From contig JAISCK010000205.1 of assembly GCA_031265635.1 (NCBI GenBank), positions 1 to 19,695 of the forward strand: a DNA stretch of 19,695 nucleotides, in the 5' to 3' direction. The notes beneath the pieces were generated by a model, which saw only the letters and a list, made by a program, of their open reading frames with translations, searched no databases and was not told the DNA's origin. How positions within the stretch are numbered: position 1 is the stretch's first letter; each line of letters begins with the position of its first letter. The stretch comes from Spirochaetaceae bacterium (GTDB taxonomy: Bacteria; Spirochaetota; Spirochaetia; Treponematales; Breznakiellaceae). A program made the position numbers and the translations under genes. Positions 1 through 6,247 of this stretch are shown here, piece after piece.

Positions 1-258
1 GCCGACGAAAACGATCCTACCCTGCAAATGGCCCAGATGCTCAAGGCCATGGGCCAAAGCGAGCTTCCCGACATTAAGCCTATCCTGGAAGTCAACGGCG
101 GCCACCCCATAGTGGCCGCCCTCAAAGATACCGAAGACGAAGAGCGCATCGCCGATGTGGCCGGCGTGCTTCTTGACCAGGCCCTCCTTGTGGAAGGTAT
201 CAAGGTCAGGGACCCCGCCGACTTTGTAAAGCGCCTCAACCGGCTCCTTTCAAAATAG
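1..258 (+). CDS. htpG: HtpG (Hsp90) chaperone, C-terminal fragment
   Basis: The frame is open from the first base of the window and ends at TAG 256-258, so only the last 85 residues are visible and the start lies upstream. The visible part reads like the C-terminal dimerisation domain of bacterial Hsp90: a Met/Ala-rich helix (QMAQMLKAMGQ), then PDIKPILEVNGGHPIV, then DTEDEERIADVAGVLLDQAL, and a tail ADFVKRLNRLLSK. The same order and spacing occur in E. coli HtpG (LNPDH, LLDQALLAE, FIRRMNQLL). HtpG is a cytosolic ATP-dependent chaperone; its ATPase and middle domains are outside this window. Family recognition is strong, but nothing can be said about the missing part. Confidence 0.93.
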   Translation, partial: ADENDPTLQMAQMLKAMGQSELPDIKPILEVNGGHPIVAALKDTEDEERIADVAGVLLDQALLVEGIKVRDPADFVKRLNRLLSK

Positions 259-306
259 AGGCGGCGGATCGTGCGGCGCTTGAAGGCCCTTGAAGGCCCG
301 CCGCCT
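259..306 (+). terminator. GC-rich hairpin after htpG, possible terminator without T-run
   Basis: A perfect 9-bp inverted repeat (AGGCGGCGG at 259-267, CCGCCGCCT at 298-306) begins immediately after the htpG stop codon. Its loop holds a tandem copy of TGAAGGCCCT (281-299). No T-run follows, so this may act as a 3'-end-stabilising hairpin or a Rho-assisted end rather than a classic intrinsic terminator. Confidence 0.4.
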
Positions 307-354
307 GGGGCCGGGCCGTCGTCCGTGCTGGGGTGCCGGGGACCCCGCGCCGGG

Positions 355-383
355 CTGACGCCGGGCAGCATTGGTGGTATACT
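355..383 (+). promoter_or_regulatory. Putative radA promoter (leaderless type)
   Basis: CTGACG (355-360), a 17-base spacer and TATACT (378-383). The radA GTG is only 8 bases after the -10 element and no Shine-Dalgarno is present, so transcription probably starts at or next to the start codon. Confidence 0.5.
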
Positions 384-391
384 GATCTTCC

Positions 392-1873
392 GTGAAGAAA
401 TCAAAAACCTACATCTATAAATGTTCCGCCTGCGGCCATGAGGAACCCAAGTGGCTGGGCCGCTGTCCTGAATGCGGCGAGTGGAACACGCTCATTGAGA
501 CATCGGTGTCCGGCCGGGACCGCGTAAGAGCGGGGGCCCCGGAGCGGGGGATGCCCCGGTCGCTGCCCCTTTCGGCTATAGACCCCCAGGAGGGGAACCG
601 GATTTCCAGCGGCATAGGGGAACTGGACCGGGTACTGGGCGGGGGCATCATGAAACGTTCGGCCATACTGGTCGGGGGCGAACCGGGCATAGGCAAATCC
701 ACCCTGCTGCTCCAGGCCGCGGCGGTGGCCGAAACTACAGGCAGGATACTTTACATCTCAGGGGAAGAATCGGCGGGACAGGTCCGCATGAGGGCCGACA
801 GGCTGGGCCTTCTGTCAGGCGGGCCGGATACGCCGGGCGCTTCGGGAGCGCCTCACACTTCAGGCGGGCCGGGGGTCCGTCAGGCAGGCGCGCAGGCCGA
901 GCGTATAGAAATCGTCTGTTCGGCAAGACTTGAGGATATTGGCGTCATACTTGACGCGGTAAAGCCCGTCATCATCATTGTTGATTCCGTACAGAGCCTG
1001 TTCAGCCCCGAAGTGGGCCTGGTGCCGGGAACGGTGAACCAGATGAAGTATTGTTCCTTTGAACTCATTTCCTGGGTCAAGGAACATGACGCGGCCCTCT
1101 TCCTTGTCGCCCATGTGACCAAGGACGGCATTATAGCCGGGCCGAAAACGCTGGAACACATGGTGGACACGGTGCTGTACTTTGAGCAGAGCGACAGGCC
1201 GGGAAACGGCCAGGACAGCCGTTTTCTCAGGGCCGCGAAAAACCGCTTTGGTTCCGTAGACGAACTGGGCATTTTCACCATGACTGAAAAGGGCCTTAAA
1301 GCGGTGGAAGATCCTTCCTCCCTTTTTCTCATACGGCGGGAAGGCGAACTGCCCCCCGGCGTGGCGGTGGCGGCGGTTCTGGAGGGGAGCCGGTGTTTTC
1401 TTGTGGAAATCCAGGCCCTGACTGTTCCGGCCAGAGCCTCCATAAACAGGGTTTTTTCCGACCGCATTGATTCGGGCAGGGTGTCCCGTGTGTCGGCCAC
1501 TCTGGAAAAGCACCTCAAACTCCGGCTCCAGGACCACGATCTCTATGTCAATGTAGCCGGCGGCATCAGGATAAACGAGGTAGGCATAGAGCTTGCCCTG
1601 GCGGGGGCCATATACTCGGCCCGCACGGGCCTTGCCCTGCCTTCCCAGACAGCCCTGGCGGGCGAGCTTTCCCTGGCCGGAGAAGTACGGCCGGTAAGGC
1701 GGCTCAATACCCGCGTAAAGACCTCCCGGAGCCTTGGCTTTACTCGTTTTCTCGGACCTGTCCCCGATTCCGGCGAGACGGAGACAGCCCCTGCCGACAG
1801 CGCCGGGGTCCACAAAATTGCCAGCCTAAAGAACGCCGTAACCCTGCTTTTCGCCGGACAGGGGGCGGAATAG
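392..1873 (+). CDS. radA: DNA repair protein RadA (Sms)
   Basis: RadA is a hexameric RecA-like ATPase/helicase that promotes branch migration in recombination and repair in the cytosol. Visible features in order: a zinc finger with Cys11, Cys14, Cys25 and Cys28; Walker A GEPGIGKST (96-104); Walker B IIIVDS (194-199); the RadA-specific KNRFG motif (283-287); and a C-terminal Lon-protease-like domain. At 493 residues it is longer than the usual ~455-460. Most of the excess is a Gly/Pro/Ser-rich insert at about residues 142-169, between the Walker A domain and the IEIVCS strand. GTG is chosen as start because the zinc finger follows directly; there is no SD but a -10 element lies 8 bases upstream. 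The gene appears to be its own transcription unit. Confidence 0.96.
   Translation: MKKSKTYIYKCSACGHEEPKWLGRCPECGEWNTLIETSVSGRDRVRAGAPERGMPRSLPLSAIDPQEGNRISSGIGELDRVLGGGIMKRSAILVGGEPGIGKSTLLLQAAAVAETTGRILYISGEESAGQVRMRADRLGLLSGGPDTPGASGAPHTSGGPGVRQAGAQAERIEIVCSARLEDIGVILDAVKPVIIIVDSVQSLFSPEVGLVPGTVNQMKYCSFELISWVKEHDAALFLVAHVTKDGIIAGPKTLEHMVDTVLYFEQSDRPGNGQDSRFLRAAKNRFGSVDELGIFTMTEKGLKAVEDPSSLFLIRREGELPPGVAVAAVLEGSRCFLVEIQALTVPARASINRVFSDRIDSGRVSRVSATLEKHLKLRLQDHDLYVNVAGGIRINEVGIELALAGAIYSARTGLALPSQTALAGELSLAGEVRPVRRLNTRVKTSRSLGFTRFLGPVPDSGETETAPADSAGVHKIASLKNAVTLLFAGQGAE
815..872 (+). repeat. 13-bp direct repeat inside the radA insert
   Basis: TCAGGCGGGCCGG occurs at 815-827 and again at 860-872. 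The offset is 45 bases, so the repeat is in frame (15 codons). It bounds the Gly/Pro-rich insert in RadA and suggests the insert grew by an in-frame duplication or slippage. Confidence 0.6.
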
Positions 1874-1920
1874 ACCTTGAATTTCGGATGTCCCGGCGTT
1901 ATTTATCGAAAAATACACCA

Positions 1921-1986
1921 TTTTTTTAAAAAAATTTACCGGAATTTTAAATTTAGCTTGACGCCGGCGCTAATCTGGGGTACTGT
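1921..1986 (+). promoter_or_regulatory. Promoter with AT-rich upstream element ahead of the RRM gene leader
   Basis: TTGACG (1958-1963), a 17-base spacer and TACTGT (1981-1986). The -35 is preceded by a very AT-rich tract that includes seven T followed by seven A (1921-1934), resembling an UP element. Transcription would start near 1993, about 460 bases before the RRM start codon. Confidence 0.5.
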
Positions 1987-1992
1987 TTCTTT

Positions 1993-2145
1993 ATTGGGAT
2001 CTATTGTGATTTGTTTTGGCAAAGTCTCTTGTAAGACTTATTTACAAAAATGACGCAGTCTGGCTTTTCTCGCCCGGGCCAATCTTCTCGATTCTTGATG
2101 TATGGCAGGATTGTTCGAAAACTTCAGTTTCCAAACAATTTTTTT
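1993..2145 (+). ncRNA. Candidate ~150-nt small RNA or attenuated 5' leader
   Basis: This span runs from the inferred start of the 1958-1986 promoter to the T-run of the hairpin at 2110-2145. It contains no convincing reading frame. It has local pairing possibilities such as AGACT (2035-2039) with AGTCT (2057-2061) and a GGC/GCC element with a central GCCCGGGC. I do not recognise it as tmRNA, RNase P RNA, SRP RNA or a known riboswitch. It could be an independent small RNA or the attenuated part of the RRM gene leader. Its existence rests only on promoter and terminator signals. Confidence 0.35.
2110..2145 (+). terminator. Probable intrinsic terminator within the RRM gene leader
   Basis: The arm 2110-2122 pairs with 2127-2139 around a TTCA loop. 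Eleven of 13 positions pair, with two internal mismatches. The right arm runs straight into seven T residues (2139-2145). It lies about 310 bases before the RRM start codon, so it would end a short RNA or act as an attenuator. Confidence 0.5.
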
Positions 2146-2453
2146 GTAAAGACCGCGATTTCGTGTCCGGCGGCTGGTTTTGCCGGCGGTAAAACGCGGG
2201 ACTTGGAACGGGCTTTAGCCTCTGGAAACCAGAGGCATTCTCGAACAAGTCTGTTGACTAAAGGCTGTTCCCCAACCGCGCAGGCTGCGGAACAGGCTCA
2301 TCTTTCATCCAGTACTCTCCCTGACGGAAGAGTGGAGTCGCCCATGGTATATGGACGTGAATAAATGCGCAACCCGGACGTATGCAAACCCGCGTTTGCT
2401 GTTCCCCTGCGGGCAGAAAGCGGCAGTTTGTTCCGGGAGAAGGAAAATGCTCG
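2146..2453 (+). other. Structured non-coding leader upstream of the RRM gene
   Basis: No credible gene is visible here. Several stems can be drawn: CCGCG 2153-2157 with CGCGG 2195-2199, enclosing CCGGC 2167-2171 with GCCGG 2182-2186; a perfect 8-bp stem 2218-2225 with 2229-2236 around an AAA loop; and CTGTTCC 2265-2271 with GGAACAG 2289-2295 around a GC-rich hairpin. A Shine-Dalgarno-like AGGA (2441-2444) closes the region, 9 bases before the RRM ATG. The density of hairpins suggests a folded RNA, but the fold is not proven. Confidence 0.35.
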
Positions 2454-2744
2454 ATGGCTAAGAAACTGTATGTAGGGAACCTTTCCTACAACACCTCAGA
2501 AGACGGACTTCGTAACCTGTTCTCCAATTTTGGCAGTGTCGCTTCCGCAAAGATCATCTTTGATCGTGAAACCGGCAATTCAAAAGGATTCGGTTTTATT
2601 GAAATGAGTACTGACGAAGAGGCAAGCGCCGCTATCGCCGGAACCAACGGCCGTGAATTTGAAGGCCGCCAACTCAGGGTAAATGAGGCAATGGATAAAC
2701 CCCGCCGTGACCGGGGCGCCGGCGGCGGATACAATAACTGGTAG
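2454..2744 (+). CDS. Small single-RRM RNA-binding protein
   Basis: A 96-residue protein made of one RNA recognition motif: RNP2 LYVGNL near residues 5-10, RNP1 KGFGFIEM in the middle, and a short Arg/Gly/Tyr tail (RRDRGAGGG). This is the architecture of the cyanobacterial/spirochete Rbp family, which bind single-stranded RNA and in cyanobacteria are linked to cold response or mRNA localisation. The target here is unknown. The ATG at 2454 is chosen because the RRM begins there and a GGGAGAAGGA purine tract lies upstream; an in-frame ATG at 2382 would add residues unlike the family. The gene is monocistronic, with two terminators behind it. The ~460-nt leader suggests post-transcriptional control. 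Confidence 0.92.
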   Translation: MAKKLYVGNLSYNTSEDGLRNLFSNFGSVASAKIIFDRETGNSKGFGFIEMSTDEEASAAIAGTNGREFEGRQLRVNEAMDKPRRDRGAGGGYNNW

Positions 2745-2811
2745 GACTCCTTTTAGCCCGTGCGGCGGGCCCCTTGGCCTGTGGAAACGGGTTTCCCCCA
2801 GCTCCGACAAA

Positions 2812-2860
2812 AAAGCTGCCTTTCCGGGTTTCCTGAGCCCGGTTCCAGGCAGCTTTCTTT
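2812..2860 (+). terminator. Intrinsic terminator after the RRM gene
   Basis: AAAGCTGCC (2812-2820) pairs perfectly with GGCAGCTTT (2848-2856). An inner stem CCGGG/CCCGG (2824-2828 / 2838-2842) lies inside. A T-rich tail follows and an A-run precedes, so it could also work on the other strand. Confidence 0.8.
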
Positions 2861-2866
2861 CCCCCT

Positions 2867-2890
2867 GCCGGCCTTACGGCCCGGCTTTTT
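2867..2890 (+). terminator. Second, back-to-back intrinsic terminator
   Basis: GCCGGCC (2867-2873), a TTAC loop, and GGCC-C-GGC (2878-2885) form a 7-bp stem with one bulged C. Five T residues follow at once (2886-2890). It probably reinforces the preceding terminator. Confidence 0.7.
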
Positions 2891-3141
2891 GAGGCATGCT
2901 TACACAAAGCATTACATAGATAGTGCTGTTACGATAACTGTCTCCCCATGGCCGGCATGTTTATCAAACCGGCCCCGGAGCGTCAGGCGGATTATTCATA
3001 GGAACCTCCCGTCCTAACAGGGCGATTTCCGCCGCCAAAACCCGGCGGACAAGGCCGCTTCAAAATTCATTCACCTGAGTTTTGAAAGCGGCTTCTTGCT
3101 CAAGCATACTCCCGAAAATTCCGGAACGCAAGCGTTTTTAT
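2891..3141 (+). other. Gene-free stretch with hairpins only
   Basis: With the two terminators before it, this makes up the 411-base gap after the RRM gene. I see no credible reading frame and no promoter I trust. It holds CCGCC/GGCGG (3032-3036 / 3044-3048). It also holds a longer hairpin: GCCGCTTCAAAA 3054-3065 pairs with 3080-3092 with one bulged A, followed by TTCTT. Confidence 0.4.
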
Positions 3142-3170
3142 AAAAAAACGCCGCGTCAAGGCGATTTTTT
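3142..3170 (-). terminator. Terminator overlapping the 3' end of the 3156-3512 gene, possibly bidirectional
   Basis: CGCC (3149-3152) and GGCG (3160-3163) enclose a 7-base loop. The core is flanked by a run of A on the left (3142-3148) and T on the right (3165-3170), so either strand gives a hairpin followed by T residues. The stop codon of the minus-strand gene lies in the loop. The GC core is short, which lowers confidence. Confidence 0.5.
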
Positions 3171-3512
3171 CAATTTCCCTCTGGAAAGGAGCCCGTCCAT
3201 AAGGCCGGTGAGGACGTTCAAGTCAATGCCGGCGGCGGCGTCTTCCAGGGTTTCCCTGATTTCGTCCCAGTCCGCCTCATCAAGGGTCATGGTCTCGTCG
3301 TCAAATTCGCCAAGCAAAAAAGCGGCCATATTCCCCAGCGCGGGGCCGGCCTTTTCGCCCAGGCGGGAGGCGGTACGGAAACAAAGATCCCCGGCGCAGG
3401 ATTCCCCCAGGACAGGAGCGGCGAGCCTTACAAATTCCCCGGCCAGCTTCCCGTCCGGGGAAAAAGATTTTTCCCTGTCCGCCAATGAAAAAAAATGATC
3501 TAAAGGACGCAT
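3156..3512 (-). CDS. Hypothetical 118-residue acidic helical protein
   Basis: I do not recognise a family. The protein is soluble, with no signal peptide or membrane segment. It is rich in Ala, Leu, Asp and Glu in its second half (around residues 65-105: FLLGEFDDETMTLDE, DEIRETLEDAAAGIDLN) and ends in a basic tail GKLKKSP. Most of its length looks helical. It is supported as real by a perfect TATAAT -10 placed 6 bases before its ATG, by a terminator at its stop codon, and by the lack of a competing gene on the other strand. It is divergent from ptsN with 111 bases between the two starts. There is no SD, so translation is probably leaderless. Confidence 0.7.
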   Translation of the reverse strand: MRPLDHFFSLADREKSFSPDGKLAGEFVRLAAPVLGESCAGDLCFRTASRLGEKAGPALGNMAAFLLGEFDDETMTLDEADWDEIRETLEDAAAGIDLNVLTGLMDGLLSRGKLKKSP

Positions 3513-3518
3513 ACGCTT

Positions 3519-3524
3519 ATTATA
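3519..3524 (-). promoter_or_regulatory. -10 element of the 3512 gene (leaderless type)
   Basis: TATAAT on the minus strand at 3524-3519, six bases before the ATG at 3512. No good -35 match is seen at 16-18 bases further upstream, and there is no Shine-Dalgarno. Confidence 0.5.
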
Positions 3525-3588
3525 TCAAGGCGATGCGGGGTATAAAACCCTCAATACGAATCATAGTTCCCGTGGCGCAAAGAACCCG

Positions 3589-3617
3589 TTGACTTTTTCC
3601 ATAGGTGGATTTACACT
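3589..3617 (+). promoter_or_regulatory. ptsN promoter (leaderless type)
   Basis: TTGACT (3589-3594), a 17-base spacer and TACACT (3612-3617). The ptsN ATG follows after only 6 bases, so the transcript should begin at or very near the start codon. Confidence 0.6.
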
Positions 3618-3623
3618 TTATGT

Positions 3624-4070
3624 ATGAATTTGAAGACAGTCTTAACAGCAGAAACGATAAGCCTGCGTCTTAAAGGCACTACCAAGCAGGATATCATCAA
3701 TGAGTTGCTGGATATTCTGGTCAGCGCGGGCAAAATACAGGATCGTGAAGCAGCGCTGGGCGCTATTATGGACCGGGAACAAAAGATGTCCACAGGGATG
3801 AAGCACGGAATAGCCATCCCCCACGGGAAAAGCAATACCGTACAGGATTTGGTAGCCTGTATCGGTGTTTCCGACGCGCCTGTGGATTTTGACTCCCTGG
3901 ACCATGAGCCGTGCAGAATTTTTATTATGACCCTTTCTCCGGTGGAAAAAACCGGACCCCATCTGCAATTTCTCGCGGAAGTCAGCCTTCTTTTCAAGAG
4001 CGCCGAAAAGCGGCAGGAGATTCTCCATGCCCAGACTCCTGAGCAGGTGCTGCAGGTCTTTACCGAATAG
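3624..4070 (+). CDS. ptsN: PTS EIIA(Ntr)/fructose-type IIA protein PtsN
   Basis: A 148-residue cytosolic PTS EIIA domain of the mannitol/fructose/Ntr family, which accepts a phosphoryl group from HPr on a histidine. The active-site His is His67 in the motif GIAIPHGKS, and the ISLRLKGTTKQDIINELLD opening and the C-terminal ILHAQTPEQVLQVF helix are typical. The length fits stand-alone PtsN (~150-160). No EIIB or EIIC domain is fused or adjacent, so a regulatory rather than a transport role is inferred, working with the HPr and HPr kinase found at 10832-12096. The gene is tail-to-tail with the HEAT-repeat gene, 9 bases apart. There is no SD; the promoter places the ATG at the likely 5' end. Confidence 0.93.
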   Translation: MNLKTVLTAETISLRLKGTTKQDIINELLDILVSAGKIQDREAALGAIMDREQKMSTGMKHGIAIPHGKSNTVQDLVACIGVSDAPVDFDSLDHEPCRIFIMTLSPVEKTGPHLQFLAEVSLLFKSAEKRQEILHAQTPEQVLQVFTE

Positions 4071-4079
4071 GACCTGGGC

Positions 4080-5252
4080 TTACCTGATTTTGGACAGCGC
4101 CTCGCGGGCAAGAATCTTGACCGCGTTGGTCCAGTCAAGGGCAAGAACCGTATTGAGGGCGGCCCTCCCCGCGCTCTGGCCTGTGGCGCCCAGGGCGGGA
4201 ATAACCTCCCGGACCATGCGCTCGTCATTGGGGGTTATGGTTCCCCGCTGGAGCGCGGCGTTAAAAAGCTGGAGATAGTTGGCAAGCTGCCTGGCGGCCT
4301 CAGGCGTTGCCAGAATGCCGAGGGTAGAGACGGCGCCGAGCTTTTCTTCCCAATCGGTGCCTCCCTTATAGGATCGGTCCAAAAGGGAATAGACGGCGTT
4401 GTCGCTTGTCCCGTAACGCTGTATCATGCCCATCGAGAATTTTCTCATGGTATTAAGAAGCATACGCTCCCTGGTTACGCTGGTCGCCGCCAGCCAGCCC
4501 TCATTGTAGGCCGCCAGGGCAAAACCGGCCTTGGCTTCACCGGAACTGTTTGATTCTTCCATGGTACGCAGGGCGTCAAGTTTCGCCTGATAATTGTAAG
4601 CGGAAGAAGTTATTATTTCGGTCAAAGGTTCGGTGGGGTCCGCAAGAATCACCGTAAGGCTCTTTTTGGCGGTGTCCTTGATGCGGGCGGAATACCACCC
4701 TATTGAAGCGAAGAACACCGGCAGGTAGCCTTCTTTTTCCTGGTACTTTTCAAGGGAAAGTATGGCCCCGTAGGCTATTTTTTCAGCGCTTTCGTAATCG
4801 GCGGCAGGCGCCAGGTTGAGGTCGTTGAGTACCTGGATTACCTGGGGGAGAAAAGCGCCCGCCTGCATGCGGCCCAGGGCCATGAGGGCCTCGGCCTTGA
4901 CCAGGGGATTGGGAAAGGTTTCAAAGGCCCGCCATATATCCCCGGCGGAGGAAGCGACTTTTTCCTCGCCCGTATGGTAGCAGAGCAGGCGGGCCAGCTC
5001 ATCGGCGGCGTCCCGCTCGGTGGCGGTCTGAAGGTTCATCCCGGTTTCCACCAACTGCTTCAGGGCGTCGGCATAAAACTGACCGGCCCCGGAAGGTTCC
5101 GATTCAATTACAAGCCTGAGTACACCGAGCTTGTCTACCGGGTTTACGGAATTATTGTAGAGGTAGGTATACAGTTCCATCGCCTCATCATCCGCAAAAG
5201 CCGGGAATCCCCCCAAAACAACCAAAAGCACACAAACAAGGCGTTTCATCAT
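4080..5252 (-). CDS. Exported HEAT-like repeat protein
   Basis: A 390-residue protein with a clear Sec signal peptide (basic MKR, hydrophobic VCVLLVVLGG, probable cleavage after AFA near residue 21). The mature part is all-helical with recurring HEAT-like pairs, for example VKAEALMALGRMQA, AKLDALRTMEES, KLGAVSTLGILATPEAARQL and MVREVIPALGATG. Such repeats give a superhelical protein-binding scaffold; the partner is unknown. Two consecutive ATG codons (5252 and 5249) are possible starts, and AAAGGA upstream fits either. The gene follows the YD-repeat gene by 15 bases, so the two are probably co-transcribed and may act together in the periplasm or at the outer surface. Confidence 0.82.
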   Translation of the reverse strand: MMKRLVCVLLVVLGGFPAFADDEAMELYTYLYNNSVNPVDKLGVLRLVIESEPSGAGQFYADALKQLVETGMNLQTATERDAADELARLLCYHTGEEKVASSAGDIWRAFETFPNPLVKAEALMALGRMQAGAFLPQVIQVLNDLNLAPAADYESAEKIAYGAILSLEKYQEKEGYLPVFFASIGWYSARIKDTAKKSLTVILADPTEPLTEIITSSAYNYQAKLDALRTMEESNSSGEAKAGFALAAYNEGWLAATSVTRERMLLNTMRKFSMGMIQRYGTSDNAVYSLLDRSYKGGTDWEEKLGAVSTLGILATPEAARQLANYLQLFNAALQRGTITPNDERMVREVIPALGATGQSAGRAALNTVLALDWTNAVKILAREALSKIR

Positions 5253-5267
5253 GCCGTTCCTTTGCCC

Positions 5268-6137
5268 TTAAGGGCGCTGTTCCTCGCGGAACGTATATTC
5301 GTACTCAATAATCTTTTTCATTCCACTGTGAATATCTTCTATGGTCTTGCGGACCAGTTCGTCGTAAGAGCCGTATTCATAGGTCTCCCGCAGCAAAACC
5401 CGGCCGGCGGCGTCGGCGCGCTCAAGGGTCGCCTCAAGGCCGTTCCGCCAGCTTGCGTTGACAATGCGCACAACGTCGCCCCTGGCGTCAAAGACCCTTT
5501 CGGTAACACGGTTGCCCCCGCCGTCATAGGTGTTTTCGCTTGAACCGGTTTTTCGGCCTGTTCCGTCCCTGGTTTCGGTTGAAACAAGAAGCCCGTTCCG
5601 GTACGCGAAGGAGGTTTCGGCGAGTTTGCCGCCACGGGTATTGTTGATGATCCTGACAACCCGGTTGCCGTTCGCGTCATACTGGTATTCGTAGGAACTT
5701 AAAGTCCTGCCGTTACGGTCGGCCAGGGTTTCCCCGCTTATCAGGCCCTGGGGATTGTATCGATAGCTGATCATGGAATGGGGCCGGCCCTGTTCGTCCC
5801 TGGTGATCTTCCGCACCGCCCTGCCGTTCTCATAGGTGAATTCCACCGTCTCAACCAGCACGCCCGACGCGGAATACCGGGACTGGGAAAGCAGCAGCAC
5901 ATCTCCCTGGTCGTACTGGAAGACAATGTATTCATCAAGCCTTCCGTCGGCGAATTTGGTTGACGCCCTTTTCTGCACCGGAATCTGTCTGCCGCCATCT
6001 CCCCGGGATGCCCCGGCGGCCTGCCCGTCCATGGCAAGCACGGCCCCTCCGGCGTTTACAGCCGGTTCCTGATTATCCGCCCACGCCCGGCCGCTTACAA
6101 GCGCCGCGACGGCAAGAAAGACTATACTAAACTTCAC
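5268..6137 (-). CDS. Exported YD/RHS-like repeat protein
   Basis: A 289-residue protein with an N-terminal signal peptide (SIVFLAVAALVSGRAWA, cleavage about residue 21), a ~35-residue low-complexity Ala/Gly linker, then about nine short beta-repeats of the YD/RHS style (FTYENGRAVRKITRDEQGR, YQYDANGNRVVRI, FAYRNGLLVSTETRDGTGR, NTYDGGGNRVTERVFDARG). It is far too short to be a toxin-carrying RHS protein and lacks the RHS core and a toxin tip, so it is a small periplasmic or surface beta-repeat protein of unknown role. GTG at 6137 is the start, preceded by the purine tract GAGGGAGA at 6 bases. It is the first gene of the two-gene operon with the HEAT-like protein. Confidence 0.82.
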   Translation of the reverse strand: MKFSIVFLAVAALVSGRAWADNQEPAVNAGGAVLAMDGQAAGASRGDGGRQIPVQKRASTKFADGRLDEYIVFQYDQGDVLLLSQSRYSASGVLVETVEFTYENGRAVRKITRDEQGRPHSMISYRYNPQGLISGETLADRNGRTLSSYEYQYDANGNRVVRIINNTRGGKLAETSFAYRNGLLVSTETRDGTGRKTGSSENTYDGGGNRVTERVFDARGDVVRIVNASWRNGLEATLERADAAGRVLLRETYEYGSYDELVRKTIEDIHSGMKKIIEYEYTFREEQRP

Positions 6138-6192
6138 CTGAACTCTCCCTCTTCATAGTGCATAATAAACGATATTTCCGTATCTGTTCAAT

Positions 6193-6221
6193 ATTATATA
6201 CTAACCTTGATGGAACGGCAA
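6193..6221 (-). promoter_or_regulatory. Promoter of the exported repeat-protein operon
   Basis: On the minus strand: TTGCCG (6221-6216), a 17-base spacer and a perfect TATAAT (6198-6193). The leader to the GTG at 6137 is about 50 bases and carries a good SD, so this is a conventional (not leaderless) promoter. Confidence 0.65.
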
Positions 6222-6247
6222 CCTTGCGCCGGGTCTTCCCGTAACCG

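Noticed and set aside
860..1813. Long minus-strand open frame (317 codons) under radA
   Set aside because: It lies wholly inside a certain gene, has no recognisable domain and reads like an antisense shadow of GC-rich codons.
2050..2364. A 104-codon plus-strand frame in the gap before the RRM gene
   Set aside because: The composition is not protein-like, there is no RBS, and it runs across a terminator and several RNA hairpins.
1990..2453. tmRNA, RNase P RNA, SRP RNA or 6S RNA in the long gap
   Set aside because: None of their hallmark sequences (GAAAGTCCGGGC-like, tRNA-like TTCGA arm with CCA end, GGAAGGAAGCA-like loop) could be found; 6S cannot be fully excluded but has no support.
3082..3498. 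Plus-strand frame of 138 codons opposite the 3156-3512 gene
   Set aside because: Ser/Pro-rich shadow; the minus-strand frame has a perfect -10 element and a terminator and is preferred.
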